Positions 7,931 to 16,219 of a stretch of 29,767 bases of DNA are shown here, in pieces. The DNA lies in assembly GCA_028040005.1 (NCBI GenBank), contig JAOFKK010000002.1, forward strand, positions 1 to 29,767. Reading direction: 5' to 3'. Source of the stretch: Rickettsiales bacterium (GTDB lineage: Bacteria > Pseudomonadota > Alphaproteobacteria > Rickettsiales > UBA1997). The translations under genes were made by a program, and so were the position numbers. The notes under the pieces are model-generated. The model did not search any database. It saw only the letters and a list, made by a program, of their open reading frames with translations, and was not told the DNA's origin. Every line of letters begins with the position of its first letter. Positions within the stretch are counted from its first letter, which is position 1.

Positions 7931-9037
7931 CTACTGAAATTTATTAATCAAATCAGAAATATAACTGATATCTTTAATATCAATAATGGATGAAATAGGA
8001 AGGCTGATGATTTGATTGTGAATTTTTTCAGTAATCGGAAATTGTAAATCACTTAATTCTTTATATGCTTTTTGTTTATGTGGAGCAATTGGATAATGAA
8101 CCATGGTTTGAATATTATTTTGACTCAAATAATCCTGTAAATTATCTCTATTTTCTGCTCTAATGGTAAATAAATGCCAAACATGACTATTTGGATTATC
8201 GGGTAATTTTGGCAATATAATTTTACTATTATTAATATTGGAGCAATAAATATTTGCAATATCTCGTCTTTTTTGGTTATCTTCGTCTAGATATTTTAAT
8301 TTTATTGACAATATTGATGCATGTAATTCATCTAGCCTAGAGTTAAAACCCTTATATGAATGATGATATTTTTTTTCTGAACCATAATTTCTTAAAATTC
8401 TAATTATTTTATTCAATTCGTGATCATTAGTTGTAATAGCACCACCATCGCCAATTGCGCCAAGATTTTTACCTGGATAAAAACTAAATGCACTAGCATT
8501 ACCTAAATTGCCCGCCTTATAACCACTTATATCAATCGCACCGTGAGACTGTGCAGAATCTTCAATTATTTTTAAATTATATTTGTCAGCTATAGATGCC
8601 ATTTTACCCACTTCAGATAATCTACCATATAAATGTACGGCCAAAATTGCTTTGGTTTTTTTAGTAATTTTACCTTCTATTAAATCTGGATCAATATTAT
8701 AGGTTTCGATATCTGGTTCAACTAAAATAGGCTTTAAACCCGCTTTACTAATTGCCAAGATGGATGCAATATAAGTATTAGCTGGCACTATAATTTCATC
8801 ATTTTCCTGAAATATACCTAAAGCTTTATAACCCTCAAAAATTAATATTAATGCATCCAAGCCACTAGCAACGCCAATAGAATATTTTGTACCACAATAT
8901 CCTGCAAATTCTTCTTCAAATTTTTTGACATTCTGACCGAGTATGTACCATCCAGAATCAATTACCTTTGATATTTCCTCCTTTATTTCTACTGAATATC
9001 GAGAGTTAATAGCTTTTAAATCAAGAAATGGTATCAT
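7931..9037 (-). CDS. DegT/DnrJ/EryC1 sugar aminotransferase (FdtB/QdtB type)
   Basis: This is a PLP-dependent aminotransferase that would put an amino group on C3 of a dTDP-3-keto-6-deoxyhexose, giving dTDP-Fuc3N or dTDP-Qui3N. The 368-residue protein has the family opening FLDLKAIN, the PLP-phosphate region GVASGLDAL (55-63), the Asp in IIEDSAQSHGA (158-168), and the Schiff-base lysine Lys190 in SFYPGKNLGAIGDGG. The C-terminal YPIAPHKQKAY segment is typical of FdtB/QdtB. The ketoisomerase and an acyltransferase in the same train supply the preceding and following steps, which supports the 3-amino assignment over a 4-amino enzyme. It starts with the ATG at 9037, 5 bp after the MaoC gene. Confidence 0.88.
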   Translation of the reverse strand: MIPFLDLKAINSRYSVEIKEEISKVIDSGWYILGQNVKKFEEEFAGYCGTKYSIGVASGLDALILIFEGYKALGIFQENDEIIVPANTYIASILAISKAGLKPILVEPDIETYNIDPDLIEGKITKKTKAILAVHLYGRLSEVGKMASIADKYNLKIIEDSAQSHGAIDISGYKAGNLGNASAFSFYPGKNLGAIGDGGAITTNDHELNKIIRILRNYGSEKKYHHSYKGFNSRLDELHASILSIKLKYLDEDNQKRRDIANIYCSNINNSKIILPKLPDNPNSHVWHLFTIRAENRDNLQDYLSQNNIQTMVHYPIAPHKQKAYKELSDLQFPITEKIHNQIISLPISSIIDIKDISYISDLINKFQ

Positions 9038-9042
9038 ATCAA

Positions 9043-9447
9043 TTACGGAATAAAAATCTCTGCCTCACCATCAACTACTATTTTACATCCAACTATACAC
9101 TTCGTTTCAAAAAACACTCTTTTTCTTTTTAAATCAATTCTTTTAACGCTTACAGTTGCTGTTACGGTGTCATTTATATATACTGGTCTCTTAAAGTTTA
9201 AATTTTGCGACACATAAACACAACCTTCGCCCGGTAAATAACATCCGAAAATACCAGAAAAAAAACTAGAGGTTAAAAATCCATGAACTATCTTTTTTTT
9301 ATACCTAGATTTTTTTGCATAATCACTATCGAGATGAATGGGGTTTTTATCCTTAGATAGATTGGAAAAAATGTTAACATCTTTTTCAGTGATAATCTGA
9401 GAGTATGATTTTGTCATACCAATTTTTATTTCTTCTATTTTATACAT
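9043..9447 (-). CDS. MaoC-like (R)-specific enoyl-CoA hydratase
   Basis: This is a 134-residue hot-dog-fold hydratase of the PhaJ/MaoC type, which adds water to trans-2-enoyl-CoA to give (R)-3-hydroxyacyl-CoA. The catalytic signature is intact as SKDKNPIHLD, giving Asp33 and His38 with Asn35-Pro36; the usual Gly before the Asp is Lys. The GFLTSSFFSGIFG helix after it is typical of the family. Its start overlaps the end of the acyltransferase gene by 8 nt, which couples the two. I infer that it supplies the acyl-CoA donor, for example (R)-3-hydroxybutyryl-CoA, for N-acylation of the amino sugar. A role in fatty acid metabolism unrelated to the glycan cannot be excluded. Confidence 0.8.
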   Translation of the reverse strand: MYKIEEIKIGMTKSYSQIITEKDVNIFSNLSKDKNPIHLDSDYAKKSRYKKKIVHGFLTSSFFSGIFGCYLPGEGCVYVSQNLNFKRPVYINDTVTATVSVKRIDLKRKRVFFETKCIVGCKIVVDGEAEIFIP

Positions 9448-10180
9448 ATTTTTTCTTCCATTCGTTTATTACTTCTTCTGGATAACCCCTATAAAAATGC
9501 CTATTCCAAGGGTAAGCCGGCTTTTTACTACCATCCTTTAATCTAATTTTATTGGTTGGGCACAATTTTTTAGCAGGATTTCCACTATACAACATACCCT
9601 CCTCAGTATTTATGGTTAATAACGAATTTGCGCCTATCAGGCAATTCTTAGCAATCTTAACATTTGGCAAGATTGTTGTCATGGTTGCGATTACAGAAAA
9701 ATCATCTATCACAACACCCTGTAATACATTACTGGGTGGATGGGGATCGTTTGTTAGCACAACATAAGGAAAGATCCAAACAAAATTACCAATTACAGAA
9801 CCTTGTCCAATATGAACGTTACTATGAGTTCTAACATAGTTCCCTATAGTGCAATGCCCCTGGATATCAGACAATGTTCCAATTTGAAAATTCTTGCCAG
9901 ATGTAGTTTCTTCTCTTACGGTAACCCTGTGACCAGTTATTAATCCATCTCCAAAGGTAGATCCTTCGTAAAAAATACTATGGGATCTGATATGAGAATT
10001 TTTACCAATATTAAGGCACTGATTATTTGATAAATTATTCTTAACACCAATCTCACAATAACCATCTATAATGGTTCCCGATCCTATGCATACATTATCG
10101 TATATTGTTGTAAATGGTCCTATTTCTACATCTTGTGCTATTTTAGCCTTTGAAGAAATTATGGATGTTTGATGAATCAT
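9440..10180 (-). CDS. Hexapeptide-repeat sugar N-acyltransferase (FdtC/QdtC-like)
   Basis: This 246-residue left-handed beta-helix acyltransferase is predicted to acylate the 3-amino group of dTDP-Fuc3N or dTDP-Qui3N. Hexapeptide repeats with I/V/L at every sixth position run from about residue 3 (SIISSKAKIAQDVEIGP) to about 195 (NCLIGANSLLTINTEE, then SGNPAK). A His-containing loop TNDPHPP is near residue 150. The C-terminus from about 205 is a Trp/Tyr/Arg-rich tail (PWNRHFYRGYP) outside the helix. Local G+C is higher than in the glycosyltransferase genes (24 of 60 bases in 9481-9540 and in 9901-9960), which may reflect recent acquisition or Gly/Val-rich repeats. Other donors such as acetyl-CoA are possible. 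Confidence 0.82.
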   Translation of the reverse strand: MIHQTSIISSKAKIAQDVEIGPFTTIYDNVCIGSGTIIDGYCEIGVKNNLSNNQCLNIGKNSHIRSHSIFYEGSTFGDGLITGHRVTVREETTSGKNFQIGTLSDIQGHCTIGNYVRTHSNVHIGQGSVIGNFVWIFPYVVLTNDPHPPSNVLQGVVIDDFSVIATMTTILPNVKIAKNCLIGANSLLTINTEEGMLYSGNPAKKLCPTNKIRLKDGSKKPAYPWNRHFYRGYPEEVINEWKKKYV

Positions 10181-10191
10181 GTATAGATTAT

Positions 10192-11514
10192 TTATTTTGA
10201 CAATATTAAATTATTCAAATATTTAATCCTTTTCTTTTTAGAAATCAACCTTCCTAATAAAGGAATTTGAGATATAAATATCAGAAATGAATAACGAATT
10301 TTCTTGCGTAAACTAAGTTTTTTCTTATCTTGTATATTACTTACAACCTCTTCGTCCCTTAGTGTAATAACAAGATTATCTAGTAATGATGAATTATTAT
10401 CTATAAACTTATTATTTAACAATTTTATGTTTAATAGATCTTCTATTTCAGAAATACGATTTTTCCACCTACTATTTATTTCTACAGCTTTTTGACACTC
10501 TATTACGCATTTCGATCTTAGATTATCATCATTTAACAATCGAATACATTTACTCCTCATATCATATTGATTTGTATATATTATTGACTCTTTTACTTCT
10601 GTTGAAATATGTTGCCCATATGCGGTATGCCAATCAATTTTATTTTCCATCAACAAACAAGAGTTTGACGCCATAATATCCGGAACTCTCCATGAAAAAG
10701 AATTATTAGCTTGATTGTGAGATAGATTTAGCGATATTTTAGATCTATTGTAAATAGATTGATTGTCAATTTTAGTTGTAACCATTTTATCTTGATAACA
10801 AATTGCAACATCAAGATTTATAGGAGATACAGACTCTCTCCAATTTGTATTGCTATATATTATTAATCCTAAATCTGATAAAGTTGACAAATAATTAATT
10901 CTCTGTTGGCCAGCCAACATTAACCTGACATTGTCTAACATTTTTTTTTCACCGCATTCTGTATAATAGTAATCAGATTTAACTTTATTAAGAAGTTTAA
11001 AAAAATCTTCATTAAAATCTTGAGACACATCTTTATATCCCATATAAAAATTTGACCCAATAAAGGATATATTTATATCTTGCTGTATAGCAGAATCTTT
11101 TTGAAAATCAGAAGAAGGTGGGAAGTAAGCGTAATTATTGCCAATATCAATTCCTAAAATTTGTTTATATAGTTTTTTTGAGTTCGTTTGATATAATAAA
11201 TAATATAAATTATCTTTATTGCATTTTGACAAGGATTCCTTATGAAAAAACATTCCCGGGTTGTCTGCGTCAATTATTAGTATTGGACATTTTAAATTTA
11301 AAAAAAGCTTCTCTGGCAATGAGTTATTATAAGAAAAAACCAAATCTGGATTGTAATTGTAAAGCTTATCAGATATTCTATTTAAATCACGTTCCCCATA
11401 GCTACTTATATTAAACTGTATAACGTTATTATTATTATTGATCAACGAATCTGCAAAATCTTGGTACTTAGAGTTTCCGCCGATAGAATGATAACACATT
11501 ATTATTTTTGCCAT
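10192..11514 (-). CDS. CgeB-like GT-B glycosyltransferase
   Basis: This 440-residue cytoplasmic protein resembles the CgeB/DUF3880 group of GT-B glycosyltransferases. The N-terminal half has alternating beta/alpha pattern with PDLVFSYNN and LILIDADNPGMF-like segments. The C-terminal half has the typical YNRSKISLNLSHNQANNSFSWRVPDIMAS region, where the family usually has a Ser/Thr-rich N-x-R-x-Phe-Glu sequence, then DMRSKCIRLLNDD and a basic C-terminal tail (ISKKKRIK) that may associate with the membrane. Donor and acceptor cannot be read from sequence. It lies 11 bp before the acyltransferase gene and 40 bp after the ketoisomerase, the largest gap between msbA and rnhB. Confidence 0.7.
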   Translation of the reverse strand: MAKIIMCYHSIGGNSKYQDFADSLINNNNNVIQFNISSYGERDLNRISDKLYNYNPDLVFSYNNSLPEKLFLNLKCPILIIDADNPGMFFHKESLSKCNKDNLYYLLYQTNSKKLYKQILGIDIGNNYAYFPPSSDFQKDSAIQQDINISFIGSNFYMGYKDVSQDFNEDFFKLLNKVKSDYYYTECGEKKMLDNVRLMLAGQQRINYLSTLSDLGLIIYSNTNWRESVSPINLDVAICYQDKMVTTKIDNQSIYNRSKISLNLSHNQANNSFSWRVPDIMASNSCLLMENKIDWHTAYGQHISTEVKESIIYTNQYDMRSKCIRLLNDDNLRSKCVIECQKAVEINSRWKNRISEIEDLLNIKLLNNKFIDNNSSLLDNLVITLRDEEVVSNIQDKKKLSLRKKIRYSFLIFISQIPLLGRLISKKKRIKYLNNLILSK

Positions 11515-11554
11515 AAATTACGATATATTAGTTATTTATTATTGTAGACGTTGA

Positions 11555-11947
11555 TTACTTTATAAATTCAATAAATTCGTTATAATCCCTTATATAGTCA
11601 TCCTCATCATATAACTCACTAGCTAGCACCAGCAACACACAATCTGAAGAAAAATCATACATCTCCCTCCAAACTACATCTTTAATCAATAATCCCTTAT
11701 TTGGAGAATCTAATTTAATATTAGATTTATTTTTTCCATCATCAAGTAAAATTTTGCAACCTCCTTTAACTGCTACCAAAACTTGTTTAAGGTTTTTATG
11801 AGCATGAAAACCCCTTCTAACATCTTTTTTAGCATCAAAAATATAATAAACTCTTTTAATATCAAAAGGAATATTTACATCTTCTTCTAAAGATATCAAG
11901 CTACCACTTAAATCTCCTTTTGGTTTAAAATTGATAATATTATACAT
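11555..11947 (-). CDS. dTDP-4-keto-6-deoxyglucose 3,4-ketoisomerase (FdtA/QdtA family)
   Basis: This small cupin (130 residues) moves the keto group of dTDP-4-keto-6-deoxyglucose from C4 to C3, the first committed step to dTDP-Fuc3N or dTDP-Qui3N. Family motifs are complete: IPFDIKRVYYIFD, RRGFHAHKNLKQVLV with catalytic His48 and His50, LLDDG, VVWREMYDFSSDC and VLASELYDEDDYIRDY. Published work on QdtA and FdtA, recalled from memory, ties product stereochemistry to two positions (Tyr/Arg in QdtA, Arg/His in FdtA). Here those positions appear to be Ser14 and Arg94, so it is mixed and I do not choose a symbol. Its ATG shares one base with the stop of the upstream glycosyltransferase gene. Confidence 0.92.
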   Translation of the reverse strand: MYNIINFKPKGDLSGSLISLEEDVNIPFDIKRVYYIFDAKKDVRRGFHAHKNLKQVLVAVKGGCKILLDDGKNKSNIKLDSPNKGLLIKDVVWREMYDFSSDCVLLVLASELYDEDDYIRDYNEFIEFIK

Positions 11948-13398
11948 TATTTTATGTTTTTATTTACTAGTTTTATAATATAAGCCTTTATTTTTTTAAA
12001 AAGGGTTTTTTTATTTTTTTTATTAATCCTTTGCATTTCAAATACAAAATTTTTAATATCATTAAATTCAGGTGGCTGATGATCTTCAGAAAAACTTTGA
12101 ATAGTATGATATTTTGGAGTTTTTTGATATAATTGATGAATATTATTTGTAAATGAATTTTTAAAATGATTTTGTTTAATTTCCTGATAAAAATTTTGAT
12201 CTAATATATCATTTTGTAAAAAATTGTCAATTCTATTAACCAACTCTTCTTGATCTTTGCAAATAATTCTAGATTTTGTAAATGCATCAATATCATTAAT
12301 GGGGGTTTTTAAAGAAAAGCATGGTACATTATATTTACCAATGTCTAGTAAACTAGTAAAGGAACTAAATGGAAAACTATCTAATCCAATATCAGCAATT
12401 TGTATATATTGGTTTATTTTATTATTATCTATTAAACCCAATATTTTAACCCTATTTTGATATTTATTAGTTAATTTTTTCCAATCCTTTTCTCTATCAT
12501 TGGGTCCTATTACCAAAAGACATGAATTCTTATTCTTATCTAAAATTGTTGAGATATTATCTATAAAATTATAATTACCAAAAGATTTATATTTATAACC
12601 TCTTGCCATTGTAATTATTACTTTACTTTGTAAATTAAAACCAAGATCTGATTTAATTTTATTTATATCGTCTAAATTTTTATTTAATTTTACATTTTCT
12701 ATGGGTATAGGTAATAAAAAATTATTTCTAACATCCCGACATTTTAAATTAATTTTTTCAGCGAATGTCCTTAAATTTACCACAATATCAGATATACTAA
12801 CCCCAATCCAGAAAAGATGATCACCATGATTGAAAAATATCACAGGTCTTTTAAAATCCGTATTGCCGAATGCTAATATTGGTATAGGATCATCCATATG
12901 AGTATGTAATATAATTTTCTCAAATTTGGAAGATATTTTTCTTAATTCTTGTGCTTTCTTAATATCATCACCTTCTAAAATAATTAATTTTCCATTTTTA
13001 TCTTTTATATCACTTATTAAATTTTGTGGTATTTTGTCATTTTCTTGATTTATTAAAATAACAGAATGAATTTCATCATTAGGAGAATATTTTATCCACT
13101 TTTCACATATTCTGGTGTGACCACCAGTATAATAACATTTAGTAAATATATGAAGAAATGTATTCCTGTTGTAATCATTATCAATATTACATTTGATAAA
13201 TTTTGATATATCAATAAGTGATTCTTCTATTAAAGGAGAATTAAATATTCCTATCTGATGGGATGTAGCAAAATTAGTGGCATTTTTAATAATTTGTATT
13301 TTTTGAATATTATCTTTTTCATTATGTAGATCCAATAAGATATCGTCAAAATATTTTTTATTTCTCTTGATTTCATCTTTAATACTAGGATATTTCAT
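11947..13398 (-). CDS. Putative GT-B glycosyltransferase
   Basis: This 483-residue protein is not closely recognised. Residues from about 85 show a glycosyltransferase-B layout: an N-terminal domain with YTGGHTRICEKWI and IILHTHMDDP, a linker, then a nucleotide-binding domain with SKVIITMARGYKYKSF, CLLVIGPNDR, VKILGLIDNNKINQYIQIAD and DSFPFSSFTSLLDIGKYNVP. The last segment occupies the place of the EX7E-type region but lacks the first Glu. An N-terminal extension of roughly 85 residues and a lysine-rich C-terminal helix flank the core. The ATG at 13398 is preferred over a TTG at 13407. It overlaps the ketoisomerase start by one base and follows the GT4 gene by 22 bp, so it belongs to the glycan operon. 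Confidence 0.68.
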   Translation of the reverse strand: MKYPSIKDEIKRNKKYFDDILLDLHNEKDNIQKIQIIKNATNFATSHQIGIFNSPLIEESLIDISKFIKCNIDNDYNRNTFLHIFTKCYYTGGHTRICEKWIKYSPNDEIHSVILINQENDKIPQNLISDIKDKNGKLIILEGDDIKKAQELRKISSKFEKIILHTHMDDPIPILAFGNTDFKRPVIFFNHGDHLFWIGVSISDIVVNLRTFAEKINLKCRDVRNNFLLPIPIENVKLNKNLDDINKIKSDLGFNLQSKVIITMARGYKYKSFGNYNFIDNISTILDKNKNSCLLVIGPNDREKDWKKLTNKYQNRVKILGLIDNNKINQYIQIADIGLDSFPFSSFTSLLDIGKYNVPCFSLKTPINDIDAFTKSRIICKDQEELVNRIDNFLQNDILDQNFYQEIKQNHFKNSFTNNIHQLYQKTPKYHTIQSFSEDHQPPEFNDIKNFVFEMQRINKKNKKTLFKKIKAYIIKLVNKNIK

Positions 13399-13420
13399 TT
13401 TAAACAATCATATATGTTTT

Positions 13421-14461
13421 TTACTTGAACAGAACGTAATCAAATCTATTTAATAAAGCATCACAAGAAAATTGTTGTTTTACAATTAAATGAGATTCAT
13501 TAACAATATTTTCCCTTAATTCTTTATTTCCTATAAGTAATTTAATAGATCTATAAATTTCATTAGCTATCTCTTCCTCTTTGTTTTTATCTATAATAAT
13601 GGCACTATCTTTTCTTGAAAATATCTCCATAGCACCAACTGTATTAGTTGCAATACATGGTACTTTATGTGCCATCGCCTCAATATAGGATATACCAAAA
13701 GTCTCTTCTTTTGATGGCATGCAAAAAATATCAATTTCACTAAAAAAATTTGCCTTATCTTTAATAAAACCCTTAAATAAAAACTTATCATTTAGACCAA
13801 AATCATGCACCATTTTTTTTAATCTGCCTATTTCGCCATAATCGCCACCAATATGAAATATAAAATCCATATCTTTATTTTTCATAATTTTTGCCGCCAA
13901 AACTATTTTATCTAGATTTTTATATTTAAAATCTATTCTTGATAGGGTACCTATTACAACCTTATTGCTTATAACTTTTTTTTCTATATTTTTATTAACT
14001 TCGGTAACGTTTGGAAAATATACTATATCTGGTTTTTTATTTTTTACCCTGTCTGTTAATTGTTTAATTTGAGACTTGTTTATACAAAACAGAAAATCTG
14101 CATGTTTTATAAATTTATTTAAATTAAACCCGTGATTTACTCCTGCTATATTAAATTTATAAATTTTTGATAAAATTTGAAATAGTTTTAAACCCCTCGA
14201 GCAATGTAATATTATAAAATCTGGCCTTACCTTATGAATTATAAATATGATTGATATAAAGAGCTTTATTTTATTTTTTATACTAACCTCGAACAACTCC
14301 CCAACCAATTGATCTTTATAACATATATTTTTATTTGGTAATATTGTATAAATATTATATTTTGGATCTAAAGAAAATGCCTTGGAATAATTGATCGCAC
14401 ACTGCTCAATACCACCAATATGGTTACCTACATTGTTAAGAAATTGTATTATTTTTGTCAT
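13421..14461 (-). CDS. Glycosyltransferase family 4 (GT-B)
   Basis: This 346-residue GT4-type retaining glycosyltransferase would add one sugar to the lipid-linked glycan at the cytoplasmic face. The N-terminal domain opens with IGGIEQCAINYSKAF, the usual glycine-containing acceptor loop. The donor domain contains VVIGTLSRID, FIFHIGGDYGE, KFLFKGFI and the EX7E motif Glu253-Glu261 in SKEETFGISYIEAMAHKVP, followed by CIATNTVGAMEI. Length and motif order are normal. The start codon is immediately adjacent to the stop of the rfbD-GT2 fusion. Donor identity cannot be assigned. Confidence 0.88.
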   Translation of the reverse strand: MTKIIQFLNNVGNHIGGIEQCAINYSKAFSLDPKYNIYTILPNKNICYKDQLVGELFEVSIKNKIKLFISIIFIIHKVRPDFIILHCSRGLKLFQILSKIYKFNIAGVNHGFNLNKFIKHADFLFCINKSQIKQLTDRVKNKKPDIVYFPNVTEVNKNIEKKVISNKVVIGTLSRIDFKYKNLDKIVLAAKIMKNKDMDFIFHIGGDYGEIGRLKKMVHDFGLNDKFLFKGFIKDKANFFSEIDIFCMPSKEETFGISYIEAMAHKVPCIATNTVGAMEIFSRKDSAIIIDKNKEEEIANEIYRSIKLLIGNKELRENIVNESHLIVKQQFSCDALLNRFDYVLFK

Positions 14462-16219
14462 CTAAATCAATTTTATTGAGCTGATTTTGGTTTTATTATT
14501 TTTCTTATTAAAGCAGCTAATTCCCACTAAGTTTGATGTCATTCCGCAGAATGTAGCGCAATATATTGTTCTTTTTTTATTGTCACAAATAATTAAATGA
14601 ATAATAGTAGAAAGTAGCTTCTGCAAAGCCTTAAAACACACCTTCAGATATGATTTTCTCTTTCTTTCTAGGTATGACTTGCCCCACCCCATATGCCAAT
14701 TTCTAAAATATAGCATTTTTTTTTGCTCCCTCTTGTTTTTAATATTTGTAGATAATTGGCCGACATGGTAGACAAGAGAGTTTTTAACTAAGATATTTTT
14801 ATAGTTATTAACTAAAGATCTATTAGAAATTTCATGATCTTCGCCATATAAGAATATATTCCGATCAAAAAAGCCTATTTCTTTAAAGTAACTAATTTTT
14901 ATCAGCATATATCCGCCACACATAAAATCTGTCTCTATAGTGTTACTGCTTTCTTTGAAGGTTTTGAAGTTATTTTTATATTCATCAACTTTTTTATGAA
15001 TATCGTTCTTATCTAGGGTGTGAGTTGATATTACTAAGGGATTAGCTAAGGCAACTTTTTTATCTTTACCCGCTTCATTCACCAAATTATCAATTGATTT
15101 TTCATTAATAATTGCATCTGGATTTAATAAAAAAGCATAATTGGTTGTAACCTCCTTTAGCGCCAAATTATTAGCTCTACCAAAACCGATGTTATTTTCT
15201 AATGAAATTAACTTAATTCCAGATCCTTTAAAATTATCTTGTAGATATTTTTGAATATTGTCATTACTGCCATTATCAATAACAACTATTCTATAACCCT
15301 TATTTATTATATTTTTTAGAGCCTGCCCCACAATATGAGAGCTATTGTAGGTAACAATAATTATTGTTACATCCTTATAATTATTCTGAATCTCAATATT
15401 AAAATCCTTCTTTATTTTGCCACAATCTAACGCACCATTTAATGGTCTTTTGGCTTTTGTTGGAAAGTGATTGCTGGAAACGGGAGTTATTTTTAAACCT
15501 TTAATATTGTTAGTTATTTTTTTGGCAAAGTCACAATATGATAGTGATTTTTTACTGACTAGGTGATAAATCTCTTTAAATTTTGATTTTTCTTGCAACT
15601 CCTCAATTATTTTTATGGTATTTTCGGCAATATCATAGCTATTAATAGGGTTGCAAATTTGATCATTAACTATTTTTAGTTCCTTGTTTGTCTTGGTTAG
15701 TTTTTTTATCTTATTAACAAAATTATTTTCTTGATTTAAATTATAGACGGTTGCAACGCGAAAAATTAGATAGTCACAGTCTGATTTTATTATTGCTTTT
15801 TCACCATTTAATTTACTTTTACCATAAATTCCAAGAGGCTTAAGATTTGTAGTATTATCTTCTTTGTGGGGCTTTTTACCCTTACCATCAAAAACATAAT
15901 TTGTTGAATAATGAATTAGTCTTACATCATTTTTTTTACAATATTTTGCAATTAAAGAGACTGCTTTATGGTTAATTGCTTCTGCCAGTTCTTTCTCATC
16001 CTCAGCCCCATCAACTTGATTGTAGGCAGTTGCATTAATTATTAAATCTGTTTTTGGTAATTTTATTAGAAATTTTGTTAAATCTTTAAGATCAGAAAAG
16101 TCAATATCCTTGCTAGAATAATTGATAATATTAAATTTTTTTTTGATAGAAAAAATTTTTAATAGATCGCTGGCAACTTGACCATTCTTTCCAAAAATAA
16201 TGATACTCTTTATTTTCAC
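14462..16219 (-). CDS. Fusion: dTDP-4-dehydrorhamnose reductase (RfbD) + GT2 glycosyltransferase
   Basis: This is a 585-residue two-domain protein. Residues 1 to about 278 are RfbD, the final NADPH-dependent step to dTDP-L-rhamnose: Rossmann GKNGQVA (10-16), NATAYNQVDGAE, STNYVFDG, the catalytic Tyr132-x3-Lys136 in IYGKSKLNG, FRVATVYN and RPLNGALDCGKI. The usual last 15-20 residues of RfbD are missing. At residue 284 a GT2 domain begins at VTIIIVTYNSSH, with VIDNGSND, NNIGFGRANN, FLLNPDA and a GEDHEISNR acidic motif. LNPDA is frequent in rhamnosyltransferases. The fusion would couple dTDP-rhamnose synthesis to its use. The start is GTG at 16219, with a GTGA overlap with the GT2 gene upstream. 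The frame is continuous, so this is not an annotation join. Confidence 0.88.
   Translation of the reverse strand: MKIKSIIIFGKNGQVASDLLKIFSIKKKFNIINYSSKDIDFSDLKDLTKFLIKLPKTDLIINATAYNQVDGAEDEKELAEAINHKAVSLIAKYCKKNDVRLIHYSTNYVFDGKGKKPHKEDNTTNLKPLGIYGKSKLNGEKAIIKSDCDYLIFRVATVYNLNQENNFVNKIKKLTKTNKELKIVNDQICNPINSYDIAENTIKIIEELQEKSKFKEIYHLVSKKSLSYCDFAKKITNNIKGLKITPVSSNHFPTKAKRPLNGALDCGKIKKDFNIEIQNNYKDVTIIIVTYNSSHIVGQALKNIINKGYRIVVIDNGSNDNIQKYLQDNFKGSGIKLISLENNIGFGRANNLALKEVTTNYAFLLNPDAIINEKSIDNLVNEAGKDKKVALANPLVISTHTLDKNDIHKKVDEYKNNFKTFKESSNTIETDFMCGGYMLIKISYFKEIGFFDRNIFLYGEDHEISNRSLVNNYKNILVKNSLVYHVGQLSTNIKNKREQKKMLYFRNWHMGWGKSYLERKRKSYLKVCFKALQKLLSTIIHLIICDNKKRTIYCATFCGMTSNLVGISCFNKKNNKTKISSIKLI

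Noticed and set aside
14462..16219. The RfbD-GT2 fusion as a sequencing or assembly artefact.
   Set aside because: The frame runs without stop through the junction, neither domain is frameshifted, and the GT2 part is clearly distinct from its paralogue, so a collapsed or duplicated assembly is unlikely.
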